From assembly GCA_004554165.1 (NCBI GenBank), contig SFNQ01000024.1, positions 1 through 51,967 of the forward strand: a DNA stretch of 51,967 nucleotides, read 5' to 3'. This document shows, piece after piece, positions 1 through 9,729 of the stretch (positions are counted from its first letter, which is position 1; each line of letters begins with the position of its first letter). The notes under the pieces were generated by a model. The model was given only the letters and a program-made list of their open reading frames with translations, was not told where the DNA came from and ran no database searches. A program made the translations under genes and the position numbers. The stretch is from Clostridiales bacterium (GTDB lineage: Bacteria; Bacillota; Clostridia; Christensenellales; CAG-138).

Positions 1-1
1 A

Positions 2-100
2 TCTCCAGCCACCATCAGTGAGCTGAACAAGAAAGCCTATGTCCACATTGAGGATTGGCGGAACCGCCCTTTGCAGGGCGGCAAATATCCGTATGTCTAG
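2..100 (+). pseudogene. IS256 (mutator)-type transposase fragment
   Basis: Frame 2 reads about 32 residues that include ISELNKKAYVHIEDWRNRPL and end PYV-stop. This resembles the segment of IS256/mutator-family transposases just before the first catalytic aspartate (normally followed by YVDG or YLDG). A TAG codon comes directly after PYV, so the DDE core is missing on this side, and the 5' part lies outside the window. I read it as a dead remnant marking an old insertion; the family assignment is from memory of the motif, not a search. Confidence 0.6.
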
Positions 101-197
101 CCGGACTTAAGTTAAATCAGTCGGCTCAGAATCCGATTACGTATCTGAGTCCACAGAAGTGAGATAAAATTTAAATTTTATGAAATGAGGTAGGAAG

Positions 198-647
198 ATG
201 AAACAGTATATTGTTGATGCTTTTACGAAGGAGTTATTAGAATTAAAAGGATGGAAAGAAAGTAGAACGCAGTATTATGTTACTGCTAATGTTAAACTTG
301 CAAGAGAAACATTGTGGTATGCCCCTGCAAAGCAAAAAGAAACCATAGAAGAAAATGGTGCTGAAGCTCTATATACATACAACCAAACAGATTTTGTAAA
401 GAATAGAGTGGCCGTAGAGGTTCAATTTGGAAAATATTTTTCCGTCGCTTATGATCTCTTTGTTAAGCATATGGCTTTTTATGTTGGTGACAAAATTGAC
501 TTAGGTATAGAAATACTGCCGATGAAAGAATTAGCAAATGAAATGTCATCAGGGGTTCCATATTACGAAGGTGAGTTGTATAACGTTATCAGACAAGGTC
601 GAAACACACCAGCCGTACCCTTGGTTATAATGGGAATCTCACAATAA
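198..647 (+). CDS. BglII/BstYI-family restriction endonuclease-like protein (orphan)
   Basis: A 149-residue protein with the catalytic arrangement of the BglII family (PF09195): Asp65, eight residues, Glu74-Val-Gln76, then Phe-Gly-Lys. BglII itself uses Asp84, Glu93 and Gln95 with the same spacing and the unusual Gln in place of Lys. Around it, VAVEVQFGKYFSVAYDLFVK and the later GVPYYEGELYNVIRQGRNTP look like the fold's core strands. It is shorter than BglII (223 aa) or BstYI (about 203 aa), so specificity loops may be missing. The start follows GAGGTAGGAAG. The gene is clearly AT-rich in a GC-rich region, adjoins a transposase remnant, and has no methyltransferase nearby. Horizontal acquisition is likely. 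Whether it still cuts DNA is unknown. Confidence 0.6.
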   Translation: MKQYIVDAFTKELLELKGWKESRTQYYVTANVKLARETLWYAPAKQKETIEENGAEALYTYNQTDFVKNRVAVEVQFGKYFSVAYDLFVKHMAFYVGDKIDLGIEILPMKELANEMSSGVPYYEGELYNVIRQGRNTPAVPLVIMGISQ

Positions 648-1027
648 AATATATATGTCATTGACATATTTCTGCTTCCGCATCGTGTCAAGAATCTTGT
701 CCTCCTTTCCAAGAGAGAGCCCGGCCCGAAGCAGGTGCGGGTGGAATTCTCGCTGTAGGAGCAGGGAGCCGCATACGGATAAATCAAGAAGCTTGGGCTG
801 GGGCAGGCGGATTGAAGCGAGCCTCCCGCATCTACCGCACAGGTGAAGCAGAAATACCGTCCTGCACTTGGGCAGAGGTAGCGTCTGTCGGAGGGGGAAT
901 GCGGGAAAGCACCCCGGTATCCGGCGGAGGAAGAGGCGGCAAACAGCGAAGCATCCCAATCATTTACGCCGCTTGATTCGCTGGAGTTTCTGTTATTTGT
1001 TAATCATTAAGGGCAAGGAGAGAATAG
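648..1027. other. intergenic, no convincing gene
   Basis: About 380 bases between the AT-rich orphan and the DUF3842 gene. Short open frames exist on both strands but none has a ribosome binding site with a recognisable product. A minus-strand frame ending near 640 has a natural-looking tail (KEDKILDTMRKQKYVNDIYI) but I cannot assign it. An AAGGAG ribosome binding site for the next gene is at 1014-1019. Confidence 0.5.
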
Positions 1028-1441
1028 ATGAAGGTACTCATTATCGACGCGCAGGGCGGCGGCATTGGCAGGCAGGTTGTTTCCGCCGTAAAAGCGAAAT
1101 TTCCCGGCATTACGGTTACAGCCGTAGGAACAAACGGCACCGCCACGGTTGCAATGTTGCGCGCCGGGGCGGACGTTTCCGCTACGGGCGAAAACGCTGT
1201 TGTTGTTGGCTGCCGTCGTGCGGATGTCATCATCGGCCCCATTGGTATCGTAATTGCAGATGCGCTGCATGGTGAGATTACTCCGACGATGGCACTTGCT
1301 GTTGGGCAGAGTATGGCAAAGCGTATTCTGATCCCGGTGAACCAGTGCGACAATCTCGTTGTAGGCGTTACTGATTTTTCAATCGGACGGCTGATCGACG
1401 GCGTTCTGGAAGAACTGGCCAGTATTCAACAAGAATCCTGA
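1028..1441 (+). CDS. DUF3842 family protein (Lar-operon associated)
   Basis: A 137-residue protein of the DUF3842 family (PF12953). It starts with a glycine-rich nucleotide-binding-like motif (MKVLIIDAQGGGIGRQVV) and continues with alternating strands and helices, as in a small Rossmann-like domain. The second half carries GPIGIVIADALHGEITP and a final QCDNLVVGVTD motif. The biochemical role is unknown. It sits at the head of a run with larE, larB and larC on the same strand, and I recall this association from other Firmicutes, so a role in nickel-pincer cofactor making, nickel handling or cofactor delivery is an inference. The start follows AAGGAGAGAATAG. Confidence 0.8.
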   Translation: MKVLIIDAQGGGIGRQVVSAVKAKFPGITVTAVGTNGTATVAMLRAGADVSATGENAVVVGCRRADVIIGPIGIVIADALHGEITPTMALAVGQSMAKRILIPVNQCDNLVVGVTDFSIGRLIDGVLEELASIQQES

Positions 1442-1467
1442 GAATGGAATTCCTGTTTCCCGGCGGC

Positions 1468-1496
1468 TTGACAGCGCTGTTCCAGACCTGTAAAAT
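1468..1496 (+). promoter_or_regulatory. strong sigma-A-type promoter inside the lar cluster
   Basis: TTGACA at 1468-1473 and TAAAAT at 1491-1496 are separated by exactly 17 bases, close to the consensus. Transcription should start near 1503, giving a ~165-nt leader before the gene at 1668. The small membrane proteins and larEBC can therefore be transcribed independently of the DUF3842 gene. Confidence 0.75.
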
Positions 1497-1502
1497 AAAT
1501 GT

Positions 1503-1667
1503 GTTCCCGCAGGAAGCCGGGCGAAGACGCTGAAGCGTCGGTTGCGATTCATAACCATAGCAAACGGATAGAGTATACACAGGAAGGTATACGGTTCCTC
1601 TGAAGAGGAGCAGTACGCCTTCTTTTTTGGCGTACGGACAGTTGTAAAATTCAGGAGGTATATCATT
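1503..1667 (+). promoter_or_regulatory. highly structured 5' leader (candidate cis-regulatory RNA)
   Basis: Between the promoter and the AGGAGG site at 1652 lie at least four strong stem-loops: GACGC-TGAA-GCGTC, GTATAC...GTATAC, CCTC-TGAA-GAGG, and GTACGCC...GGCGTAC with a T-rich loop. Two stems carry the same TGAA tetraloop. The intervening single-stranded segment (CATAACCATAGCAAACGG) is purine-rich. I could not match it to known riboswitch consensus sequences I remember (cobalamin, NiCo, M-box, GEMM, Moco, THF, ZTP). Its place in front of nickel-cofactor genes makes a metal or cofactor sensor plausible, but this is inference. Confidence 0.5.
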
Positions 1668-2087
1668 ATGGCATGTTTTCTCGTTCCGGCTGCTGAAGCA
1701 GTCATCACTACTGTTGCTGCAAAGGTAATCAAGTCCAGGGAAAAGGACGAAGCGGTGGAGATTTCTTTTGCGGATGGCATTGTTCAGGACGCGGTCAAAA
1801 TTAAGTTCTCTTCCAAACTCGGCTGGCTGAATAAGCTGCTGTGGGGCGGCTCCGCGCTGCTTGCGTTTGAGCATGTATGGCACGGCGAAGTGGTTCCCTT
1901 CTTCCCGTTCCTGACGGCAGTTGAGAATGGAGAAACTGCTGAAATGCTGGCAGAGATGGGCAGCACTGGCCTTATGATGGCCGTGCTGGTTACCGCTGTG
2001 TGGGTCGGTATGCTCGCTGTTTCCTCCGTTGTGGAAAAAAGAGTGCTCCGCGCTTCCAAATCTGCGCAGGAAGGCGCACAAGCATGA
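1668..2087 (+). CDS. small membrane protein in the lar operon
   Basis: A 139-residue protein of unrecognised family. Residues ~48-75 (WLNKLLWGGSALLAFEHVWH) and ~102-125 (TGLMMAVLVTAVWVGMLAVS) look like membrane segments, with a charged soluble stretch between the N-terminus and the first of them (KSREKDEAVEISFADGIVQD). The start has a clear AGGAGG site. It overlaps the next gene by ATGA, a sign of translational coupling. Being first gene behind a strong promoter and leader and upstream of larE suggests a role tied to the cofactor pathway, perhaps nickel uptake or membrane placement, but there is no direct evidence. Confidence 0.75.
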   Translation: MACFLVPAAEAVITTVAAKVIKSREKDEAVEISFADGIVQDAVKIKFSSKLGWLNKLLWGGSALLAFEHVWHGEVVPFFPFLTAVENGETAEMLAEMGSTGLMMAVLVTAVWVGMLAVSSVVEKRVLRASKSAQEGAQA

Positions 2088-2395
2088 CTCTGTTAACAAC
2101 GGTTTTTGCAGCAATCATCAGCACCATCATCTGGTATAAGGGTGCTCCGAAAAGCGACATGAAGGTGGGCACGCTTTGCTGGATGTATTGGGGGGCGTCC
2201 CTCATGTGGCTTGTTGATGCGATCTTCGAGTACGCAGCGCTTGGCGCGGAATTCTTTGCTCCCGCTCCTGTGGATATGCTCAACGATTTTTACCTTGGCC
2301 TGTCCGTTGTCGCCCTTGGTCTGATCCTTTGGCTTGTTATTCTGCTGGTAAAAGATCCGAAAGGCGTTGTCCGGGCAGCGCTATTCAAAAAATAG
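2084..2395 (+). CDS. small membrane protein in the lar operon
   Basis: A 103-residue hydrophobic protein starting at the ATG that overlaps the previous stop codon (ATGA). Three membrane segments are visible: residues ~1-18, ~31-58 and ~70-89. A conserved-looking acidic/aromatic stretch (WLVDAIFEYAALGAEFF) lies in the second. I do not recognise the family. Coupling to the preceding small membrane protein suggests the two act together, possibly as a two-subunit membrane complex. No metal-binding His/Cys cluster is evident. Confidence 0.75.
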   Translation: MTLLTTVFAAIISTIIWYKGAPKSDMKVGTLCWMYWGASLMWLVDAIFEYAALGAEFFAPAPVDMLNDFYLGLSVVALGLILWLVILLVKDPKGVVRAALFKK

Positions 2396-2407
2396 GAGAG
2401 GGACCGG

Positions 2408-2434
2408 GCGGCTCCGTATTTGAGGCGGAGCCGC
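2408..2434 (+). other. intercistronic hairpin before larE
   Basis: GCGGCTCCG (2408-2416) pairs perfectly with CGGAGCCGC (2426-2434) around a 9-base loop. The stem is not followed by a clean T-run, so it is a weak terminator at most. It could instead be an mRNA stabiliser or processing site setting the ratio of membrane proteins to larEBC. Confidence 0.45.
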
Positions 2435-2456
2435 TCTTGTCCTGTCGGGATACTGG

Positions 2457-3203
2457 ATGAAGATAGCCTTATTTTTTAAAAAAAATCCCCGGGTGGCGGT
2501 TGCGTTTTCGGGCGGCGTTGACTCGGCTTATCTCCTGTACGCGGCAAAGCAATACGCGCAGGAGGTGCAGGCCTATTATGTGAAATCTGCTTTTCAGCCC
2601 CAATTTGAGCTGGAAGACGCCCTGCGCCTGGCAGGAGAGCTTGCGGTCCCCATGCGGATACTGACGGTGGATGTTCTTTCCTCCGATGTCATCGCCAGCA
2701 ATCCTGCCGACCGCTGCTATCACTGCAAGAGAAAGATTTTTGAAGCGATCCGGCAGGCAGCGGAGGCGGATCATTTTTCCGTGCTGCTGGACGGAACAAA
2801 TGCTTCCGATGACGCCGCAGACCGTCCGGGCATGCGCGCGATCGAGGAATTATCCGTTTTGTCTCCTTTGCGGGAATGCGGGCTGACGAAAGCGGAGATC
2901 CGCCTGCGTTCCAAAGAAGCCGGACTGTTTACCTGGGACAAACCCGCATACGCCTGCCTTGCTACACGGATTCCCGCCGGCGAACCGATTACCGAAGAAA
3001 AACTGAGGGCAACCGAAGCCGCGGAGGCCTTTCTGTTTTCGCTTGGACTGAGCAATATTCGGGTGCGGCAAATGGGGAATGCGGCAAAGCTGCAGGTTCC
3101 CGCCGCGCAGATTGAAACTGTAATGAAACATCGGGAACGCATCACGGAAGAACTGAAGCGGTACTACTCCGCGGTGCTGCTGGACTTGGAGGCAAGAGCA
3201 TGA
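2457..3203 (+). CDS. larE: LarE, ATP-dependent sacrificial sulfur transferase
   Basis: Makes the thiocarboxylate groups of the nickel-pincer nucleotide: it adenylates the pyridinium dicarboxylate intermediate with ATP, then donates sulfur. The 248-residue protein has the PP-loop SGGVDS at 18-23. The cysteine in PAYACLATR (C167) corresponds to the sacrificial cysteine of Lactobacillus plantarum LarE (C176), and a CYHC pair lies at 87-90. Length fits the family. It overlaps larB by ATGA at 3200. The extra CYHC pair may matter for sulfur source or cluster binding, but I cannot decide from sequence. Confidence 0.92.
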   Translation: MKIALFFKKNPRVAVAFSGGVDSAYLLYAAKQYAQEVQAYYVKSAFQPQFELEDALRLAGELAVPMRILTVDVLSSDVIASNPADRCYHCKRKIFEAIRQAAEADHFSVLLDGTNASDDAADRPGMRAIEELSVLSPLRECGLTKAEIRLRSKEAGLFTWDKPAYACLATRIPAGEPITEEKLRATEAAEAFLFSLGLSNIRVRQMGNAAKLQVPAAQIETVMKHRERITEELKRYYSAVLLDLEARA

Positions 3204-3952
3204 AAAGCGAAATCAAAACGATTCTGGAAGCTGTACAGGCCGGGGAAATGACAGTGGCCGACGCGCTTTTCGCCATCAGGAAAGCGCCGTTTGAAGATAT
3301 TGGATACGCGAAAATTGATCATCACCGCGGCGTTCGTCAGGGGATGCCGGAGGTGATTTACGGCGCCGGCAAAACCGCAGAGCAGATCATCGGAATTGCG
3401 GATCGAATGAAACAGAATGGGCAGAAAACCATTTTGATTACGCGGCTTTCTCCGGAAGCTGCAAAGGAAATCCGCGTAGTACACGAAATGCGCTATCATG
3501 CGGATGCGAAAATCGGAATCATCGGTCAGATTCCCTCAGCGAGCGGTATCGGAAACATCGTGGTGGCAACCGGCGGAACCAGCGATATTCCGGTAGCGGA
3601 GGAAGCGGCGCTGACCGCCGAAGCCCTCGGCAACGAAGTCCTTCGCCTGTATGATGTGGGCGTGGCGGGGCTGCACCGGCTGCTGGCCCATCTGGACGAA
3701 ATTATGAGCGCAAGCGTGATCATTGCCATAGCCGGCATGGAGGGCGCGCTTGCCAGCGTGATCGGCGGTCTTGCGGATTGTCCCGTAATCGCCGTTCCCA
3801 CCAGCGTCGGATATGGGGCGTCATTCCAGGGTTTGTCCGCGCTTTTGTCCATGCTCAATTCCTGCGCCAGCGGGGTGTCGGTGGTCAATATTGACAACGG
3901 GTTCGGCGCCGGATATCTGGCCAGCATGATCAACCATATGGAGGTAAAATAA
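3200..3952 (+). CDS. larB: LarB, NaAD carboxylase/hydrolase of the nickel-pincer pathway
   Basis: Carboxylates the pyridinium ring of nicotinic acid adenine dinucleotide and cleaves the phosphoanhydride, giving the substrate for LarE. The 250-residue protein has a short N-terminal region (1-~115) and a PurE/AIR-carboxylase-like C-terminal domain with GGTSDIPVAEEA (125-136) and AGMEGALASVIGGL (178-191). Cys222 in MLNSCASG matches the catalytic cysteine of LarB (C221 in L. plantarum). It is translationally coupled to larE and only one base separates it from larC. Confidence 0.93.
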   Translation: MKSEIKTILEAVQAGEMTVADALFAIRKAPFEDIGYAKIDHHRGVRQGMPEVIYGAGKTAEQIIGIADRMKQNGQKTILITRLSPEAAKEIRVVHEMRYHADAKIGIIGQIPSASGIGNIVVATGGTSDIPVAEEAALTAEALGNEVLRLYDVGVAGLHRLLAHLDEIMSASVIIAIAGMEGALASVIGGLADCPVIAVPTSVGYGASFQGLSALLSMLNSCASGVSVVNIDNGFGAGYLASMINHMEVK

Positions 3953-3953
3953 A

Positions 3954-5219
3954 ATGAAAACCCTGTATCTGGACTGCGGCATGGGCGCGGCCGGCGATAT
4001 GCTGGCGGCGGCATTGCTGGAGCTTTTGCCAAATCAGGATGGATTTCTCGCCGAACTGAACGGTCTTGGTATCCCGGGCATAACGGTTACTCGGGAAGCA
4101 TCGGTAAAATGCGGGATTCAGGGAACGCATATCACCGTGAAAGTCAACGGAAAAGAGGAATCCGAAGAAATGCACGCAGATGCGCACGGTCATGGGCACA
4201 GCCACGGGCAGGAACACGAGCATACGCACGGGCAGGAGCATTTCTGCGATGGCGCGCATGCGCATCATCACAGCGGGATGCATGACATCGAACATATCAT
4301 TGGGAAGCTGCCTGTATCTGCAAAAGTAAAATCCGACATTCTTTCCGTTTATTCGCTGATTGCGGAAGCGGAAAGCCATGCGCACGGCGTTCCTGTTGCC
4401 GAAATTCACTTTCATGAGGTCGGAACAATGGATGCGGTTGCGGATGTAACGGCGACTTGTATGCTGATGGAGCGTCTGTCCCCCGAACAGGTGGTTGTTT
4501 CTCCGGTTCATGTGGGCAGTGGCCATGTGAAATGCGCGCACGGGATTCTGCCCGTACCTGCTCCGGCAACCGCATATATCCTGCGGGATATCCCGATCTA
4601 TGGCGGCGGAATCAAAAGCGAGCTGTGTACGCCAACCGGCGCGGCATTGCTGAAGCATTTTGCCACAAAATTCGGGGATATGCCGGTTATGAGAACGGCA
4701 GCCATCGGTTATGGCATGGGAAAAAAAGACTTTTCGGCCGCCAACTGCGTCCGGGCGCTGCTGGGAGAAACGGAGGATTCCGGGGATACGGTTGCGGAGC
4801 TTTGCTGCAACCTGGATGATATGACGGCGGAAGCAATCGGGTTCGCGCAAGAGCAGCTTTTTGCCGCAGGCGCTCTGGATGTATATACCATTCCTGCCCA
4901 GATGAAAAAATCACGCCCGGGAATTCTGCTTTCGGTCCTGTGCCGCGAAGCGGATAAAGAACGGATGCTCCGGCTGGTTTTTCAGCACACGACGACACTT
5001 GGCGTGCGCGAAAGAATCAGCCGCCGCTATACCCTGGCGCGCACAACGGAAAGCATCCCGACGGAATTGGGCAAAGTTTCCGCAAAGATTTCCACCGGAT
5101 ACGGTGTGACCAGAGAAAAATATGAATATGAGGATGTTGCCCGTATCGCAAGGGAACGGGGCCTGAGCTTTGCCGATGTGATAACCCGTATCCGCAGAAG
5201 CGAAAAACCGCATGGGTGA
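3954..5219 (+). CDS. larC: LarC, CTP-dependent nickel insertase of the nickel-pincer pathway
   Basis: Inserts nickel into the pincer nucleotide in the last step, using CTP. The 421-residue protein begins with the family motif DCGMGAAGDM and has a strongly histidine-rich stretch at ~74-110 (with HGHGHSHGQEHEHTHG), likely a nickel-binding or storage loop. In L. plantarum the protein is made as LarC1/LarC2 joined by ribosomal frameshifting; here one continuous frame encodes the whole protein. The start follows GGAGGTAAAATAAA. The presence of larB, larC and larE with no larA in the window means the enzyme using the cofactor is encoded elsewhere. Confidence 0.92.
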   Translation: MKTLYLDCGMGAAGDMLAAALLELLPNQDGFLAELNGLGIPGITVTREASVKCGIQGTHITVKVNGKEESEEMHADAHGHGHSHGQEHEHTHGQEHFCDGAHAHHHSGMHDIEHIIGKLPVSAKVKSDILSVYSLIAEAESHAHGVPVAEIHFHEVGTMDAVADVTATCMLMERLSPEQVVVSPVHVGSGHVKCAHGILPVPAPATAYILRDIPIYGGGIKSELCTPTGAALLKHFATKFGDMPVMRTAAIGYGMGKKDFSAANCVRALLGETEDSGDTVAELCCNLDDMTAEAIGFAQEQLFAAGALDVYTIPAQMKKSRPGILLSVLCREADKERMLRLVFQHTTTLGVRERISRRYTLARTTESIPTELGKVSAKISTGYGVTREKYEYEDVARIARERGLSFADVITRIRRSEKPHG

Positions 5220-5418
5220 AGTGCGCTATGCCTCTCTGAAAAGCCAGCCCGGACGGGAGCCCTGCCTTGCGGAAGGCGCGGAAGAATTGTTCTGGTTGCG
5301 GGAATCGGATGATTATGAAAGCCGTGTCAAACCGGGCAATCATCTCTCTGCGCAGTATCGCTTTCAGGAATCCCCGGAGGCTTATCCTGCGGCATGGAAT
5401 GATCTGCATGGGGCATGA
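5212..5418 (+). CDS. possible small hypothetical protein after larC
   Basis: A 68-residue frame whose ATG overlaps the larC stop (ATGGGTGA). It is acidic and not simply low-complexity (LAEGAEELFWLRESDDYESR), and it is not a shadow of another gene. There is no good ribosome binding site, so it would depend on coupling to larC. I recognise no family, and it may be non-coding 3' sequence. Confidence 0.25.
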   Translation: MGEVRYASLKSQPGREPCLAEGAEELFWLRESDDYESRVKPGNHLSAQYRFQESPEAYPAAWNDLHGA

Positions 5419-5946
5419 AACCCTGCATCAAATGCTTTCTGCGTAAAAAGCGCCGCAGCTTTCCCCCCGTCAGAGAGGAAGGTTGCGGTGCTTTTATATT
5501 TTCCCGGCAGGGGCGATAAACCGAGTTTCAGCGTCTACAACCGCAGAACCCGCGGGGGACCAGTATGGGCCGGGGCATGCCGGGTACGGCCAGGATTTAT
5601 GCGCAAATTGGTTTGCAGATTCGGGCAGAATGTGCGCGTCTGGCAATCGAGGTGTCTCCCAATGACGCCTCTGAACGCTTCAAGCTCATGGAGTTCTTGT
5701 TGTATCGGCCACATGGCGCAAGCTGGCACAGGTCAGCATCAAAGCAGCGTTGCCATCCGGGCGTGCAATGCAGAAGAAACCCTTTCATCGAGAGGTGCCC
5801 GGTTGGCGTACCTGACGCCCGCGCTCTGCGGCGGAGGCCGGCGGCAGTTCAGCGCTTCGGGAAAACCGCAATTCACAGAGAATCCCCGGGTGGATTCAAC
5901 GCGCTAAAGCAGCGGCATTGTTTTTGCCCGATCCCTCGCCCTTCCC
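5419..5946. other. intergenic, no convincing gene
   Basis: About 530 bases between the lar operon and the 3' end of glnN. Open frames on both strands lack ribosome binding sites and recognisable motifs. One plus-strand stretch near 5,580-5,720 has protein-like composition (RIYAQIGLQIRAECARLAIE) and could be the remains of a decayed gene. No clear terminator for glnN was found. Confidence 0.4.
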
Positions 5947-8070
<2,124 letters not shown>

Positions 8071-8116
8071 GGTTCTCTTTCTCCTCTGATTTCAGCTTCA
8101 AAATACGAATGTATTC

Positions 8117-8145
8117 AGCATAGCATATCCCCATGGCAGTCGCAA
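8117..8145 (-). promoter_or_regulatory. probable glnN promoter
   Basis: On the minus strand TTGCGA (8140-8145) and TATGCT (8117-8122) are 17 bases apart, about 50 bases upstream of the glnN start. A second overlapping TATGCT lies at 8122-8127. Confidence 0.55.
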
Positions 8146-8369
8146 GCGATATTTTGCATTTCTCATCAGGTGGGGGAAATTTTTGGTTTATGTCAGTATT
8201 TTTGATACTATGTGGGTTGTTTTTCTTATATTTCAGTTGTTTCGATAAAGATGTGCGTTTGCGCTTTCCTGCCCTGGTGCGCTCCGCCGCCGTTTGCTGC
8301 GCGGCGGGGTGTTGGGACGTTGGCGTACTGTGGCGGAGGGCGGGGGGCTGTGCGATGCGCAGCGCGGGC

Positions 8370-8531
8370 ACTGGCGGCTGCGCGGCGGAGCGGGGTTCCG
8401 CTGGCGGGTTGCAGCGGAGGGTGCTTTTTCCGCGCTGCGCCGCGCGGGGTACTGGCGGCTGCGCGGCGGGGCGAAGGTTCGCTGGCGGGTTGCAGCGGAG
8501 GGCGCTTTTTCCGCGCTGCGCCGCGCGGGGT
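8370..8531 (+). repeat. 81-bp tandem repeat, two units
   Basis: The sequence beginning ACTGGCGGCTGCGCGGCGG at 8370 starts again at 8451 with only a few changes. Each unit ends in the shared GCGCTGCGCCGCGCGGGGT module, which also begins the longer repeats downstream. Confidence 0.75.
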
Positions 8532-9310
8532 GTTGCGTTGGCGCGGGGCCCGCGGGGCGCTGCGGCCGCTTTTCTTGCTTCGCTCATGCGCCGCTGATCA
8601 AGAAAAGCGCGCCCTCGTCCGGCTGGAGCGTCTCTGGGGCACGTGCATCCGCAGCGCTCCGCGCTGTATCAGTCGGTGGCAGAGGGCGGAAGGAATCTTT
8701 TGGCTGCGTGGGAAAGAGATTTTGGGGAGATCTGTGGGGGGTGGGTTTGTGGAAGCTGTGCTGTGCGGTGGGGCTTTGTCGGTCTGTTGCCCCGGAAACC
8801 GCTTCCTCCGCTTTACGCCGCGCGGGGACTACGTTGGTGCGGGACTCGCGGGGCGCTGCGGCCGCTTTTCTTGCTTCGCTCATGCGCCGCTGATCAAGAA
8901 AAGCGGCCAGAAAAGAAATCATGGGCTGTTATTGCTTGCGCTCCCGTCCGGCTGGAGCGTCTCTGGGGCACGTGCATCCGCAGCGCTCCGCGCTGTATCA
9001 GTCGGGGGGCAGAGGGAGGAAGGAATCTTTTGGCTGCGTGGGAAAGATTTTGGGGATGGATTTTGGGCGTTGGGTTTGTGGAGCTTGTGCTGTGCGGTGA
9101 GGCTTTGTCGGTTTGTTGCCCCGAAAGCCGCTTCCTCCGCGCTGCGCCGCGCGGGGTGTTGCGTTGGCGCGGGGCCCGCGGGGCGCTGCGGCCGCTTTTC
9201 TTGCTTCGCTCATGCGCCGCTGATCAAGAAAAGCCCGCAGCGCTCCGCGCTGTAGCAGTCGGGGATAGCGGAAAAAAGCTTTCTTTTGGCTGCGTGGGAA
9301 AGATTTTGGG
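8532..9310 (+). repeat. ~300-330-bp direct repeats, three partial copies
   Basis: A composite unit recurs at about 296-330-bp spacing. It consists of a GCGGGGCGCTGCGGCCGC module, a palindrome starting at 8564, 8860 and 9190, then a block beginning CCGGCTGGAGCGTCTCTGGG (8619 and 8948). That block runs through GGAAGGAATCTTTTGGCTGC and ends in GTGGGAAAGATTTTGGGG. The third copy lacks the middle of the block. Confidence 0.75.
8860..8908. repeat. palindrome GGCCGCTTTTCTTG / CAAGAAAAGCGGCC
   Basis: Arms of 14 bases match perfectly around a 21-base loop. Related copies with imperfect outer arms lie at 8564-8612 and 9190-9236. All share the core CTTTTCTT...AAGAAAAG. Confidence 0.8.
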
Positions 9311-9552
9311 GGTTGGGTTCACGTTGCGGAGTGAAGTTCCCTGTTGTGTTGCCCCCAAGGGCGGCCCCGTGTTCCGTGACCGGAACGGGCGCTGCGGGCT
9401 GTTGTTGACTTCAAATCTCGGAGGCTTCGCTGCCCGCTGCGCCCTGCGCGCCGCTCTGCGGCGCGCGCGGGGCCGCCCTCCGTTCTCCGAACGCAGGATG
9501 CACCAGTACAACGTTTCCTCCGCGCCTGCGGGAGCCAAGGCCTTTCTTTTGG

Positions 9553-9600
9553 GCGGCTTTTCTTTCCCTTCGGCGATTGAGATGCGGAAAGAAAAGCCGC
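9553..9600. repeat. palindrome GCGGCTTTTCTTTCC / GGAAAGAAAAGCCGC
   Basis: Fifteen-base perfect arms around an 18-base loop. It has the same CTTTTCTT core as the palindromes at 8.6-9.2 kb but a different loop and slightly different outer arm. Confidence 0.8.
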
Positions 9601-9681
9601 GGCCCCGGCCTCCTTACGGCAGCTTTTATGAACTTGAACGCTGCTCCGCTCAAAAAAATAAGAGTGCCTGGCTTCTTTTCT

Positions 9682-9729
9682 GGGTACTTTTCTTTGCCGG
9701 CGGCGATACGCCGAGAAAGAAAAGTACCC
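9682..9729. repeat. palindrome GGGTACTTTTCTTT / AAAGAAAAGTACCC
   Basis: Fourteen-base perfect outer arms enclose a second small stem (CGGCG/CGCCG). The CTTTTCTT core is shared, but the outermost bases (GGGTA/TACCC) have changed on both arms together, so pairing has been kept while sequence diverged. Confidence 0.85.

Noticed and set aside
1503..1667. Cobalamin or NiCo riboswitch in the lar leader
   Set aside because: The conserved cores I know for these classes are not present, so the leader was left as an unassigned structured RNA.
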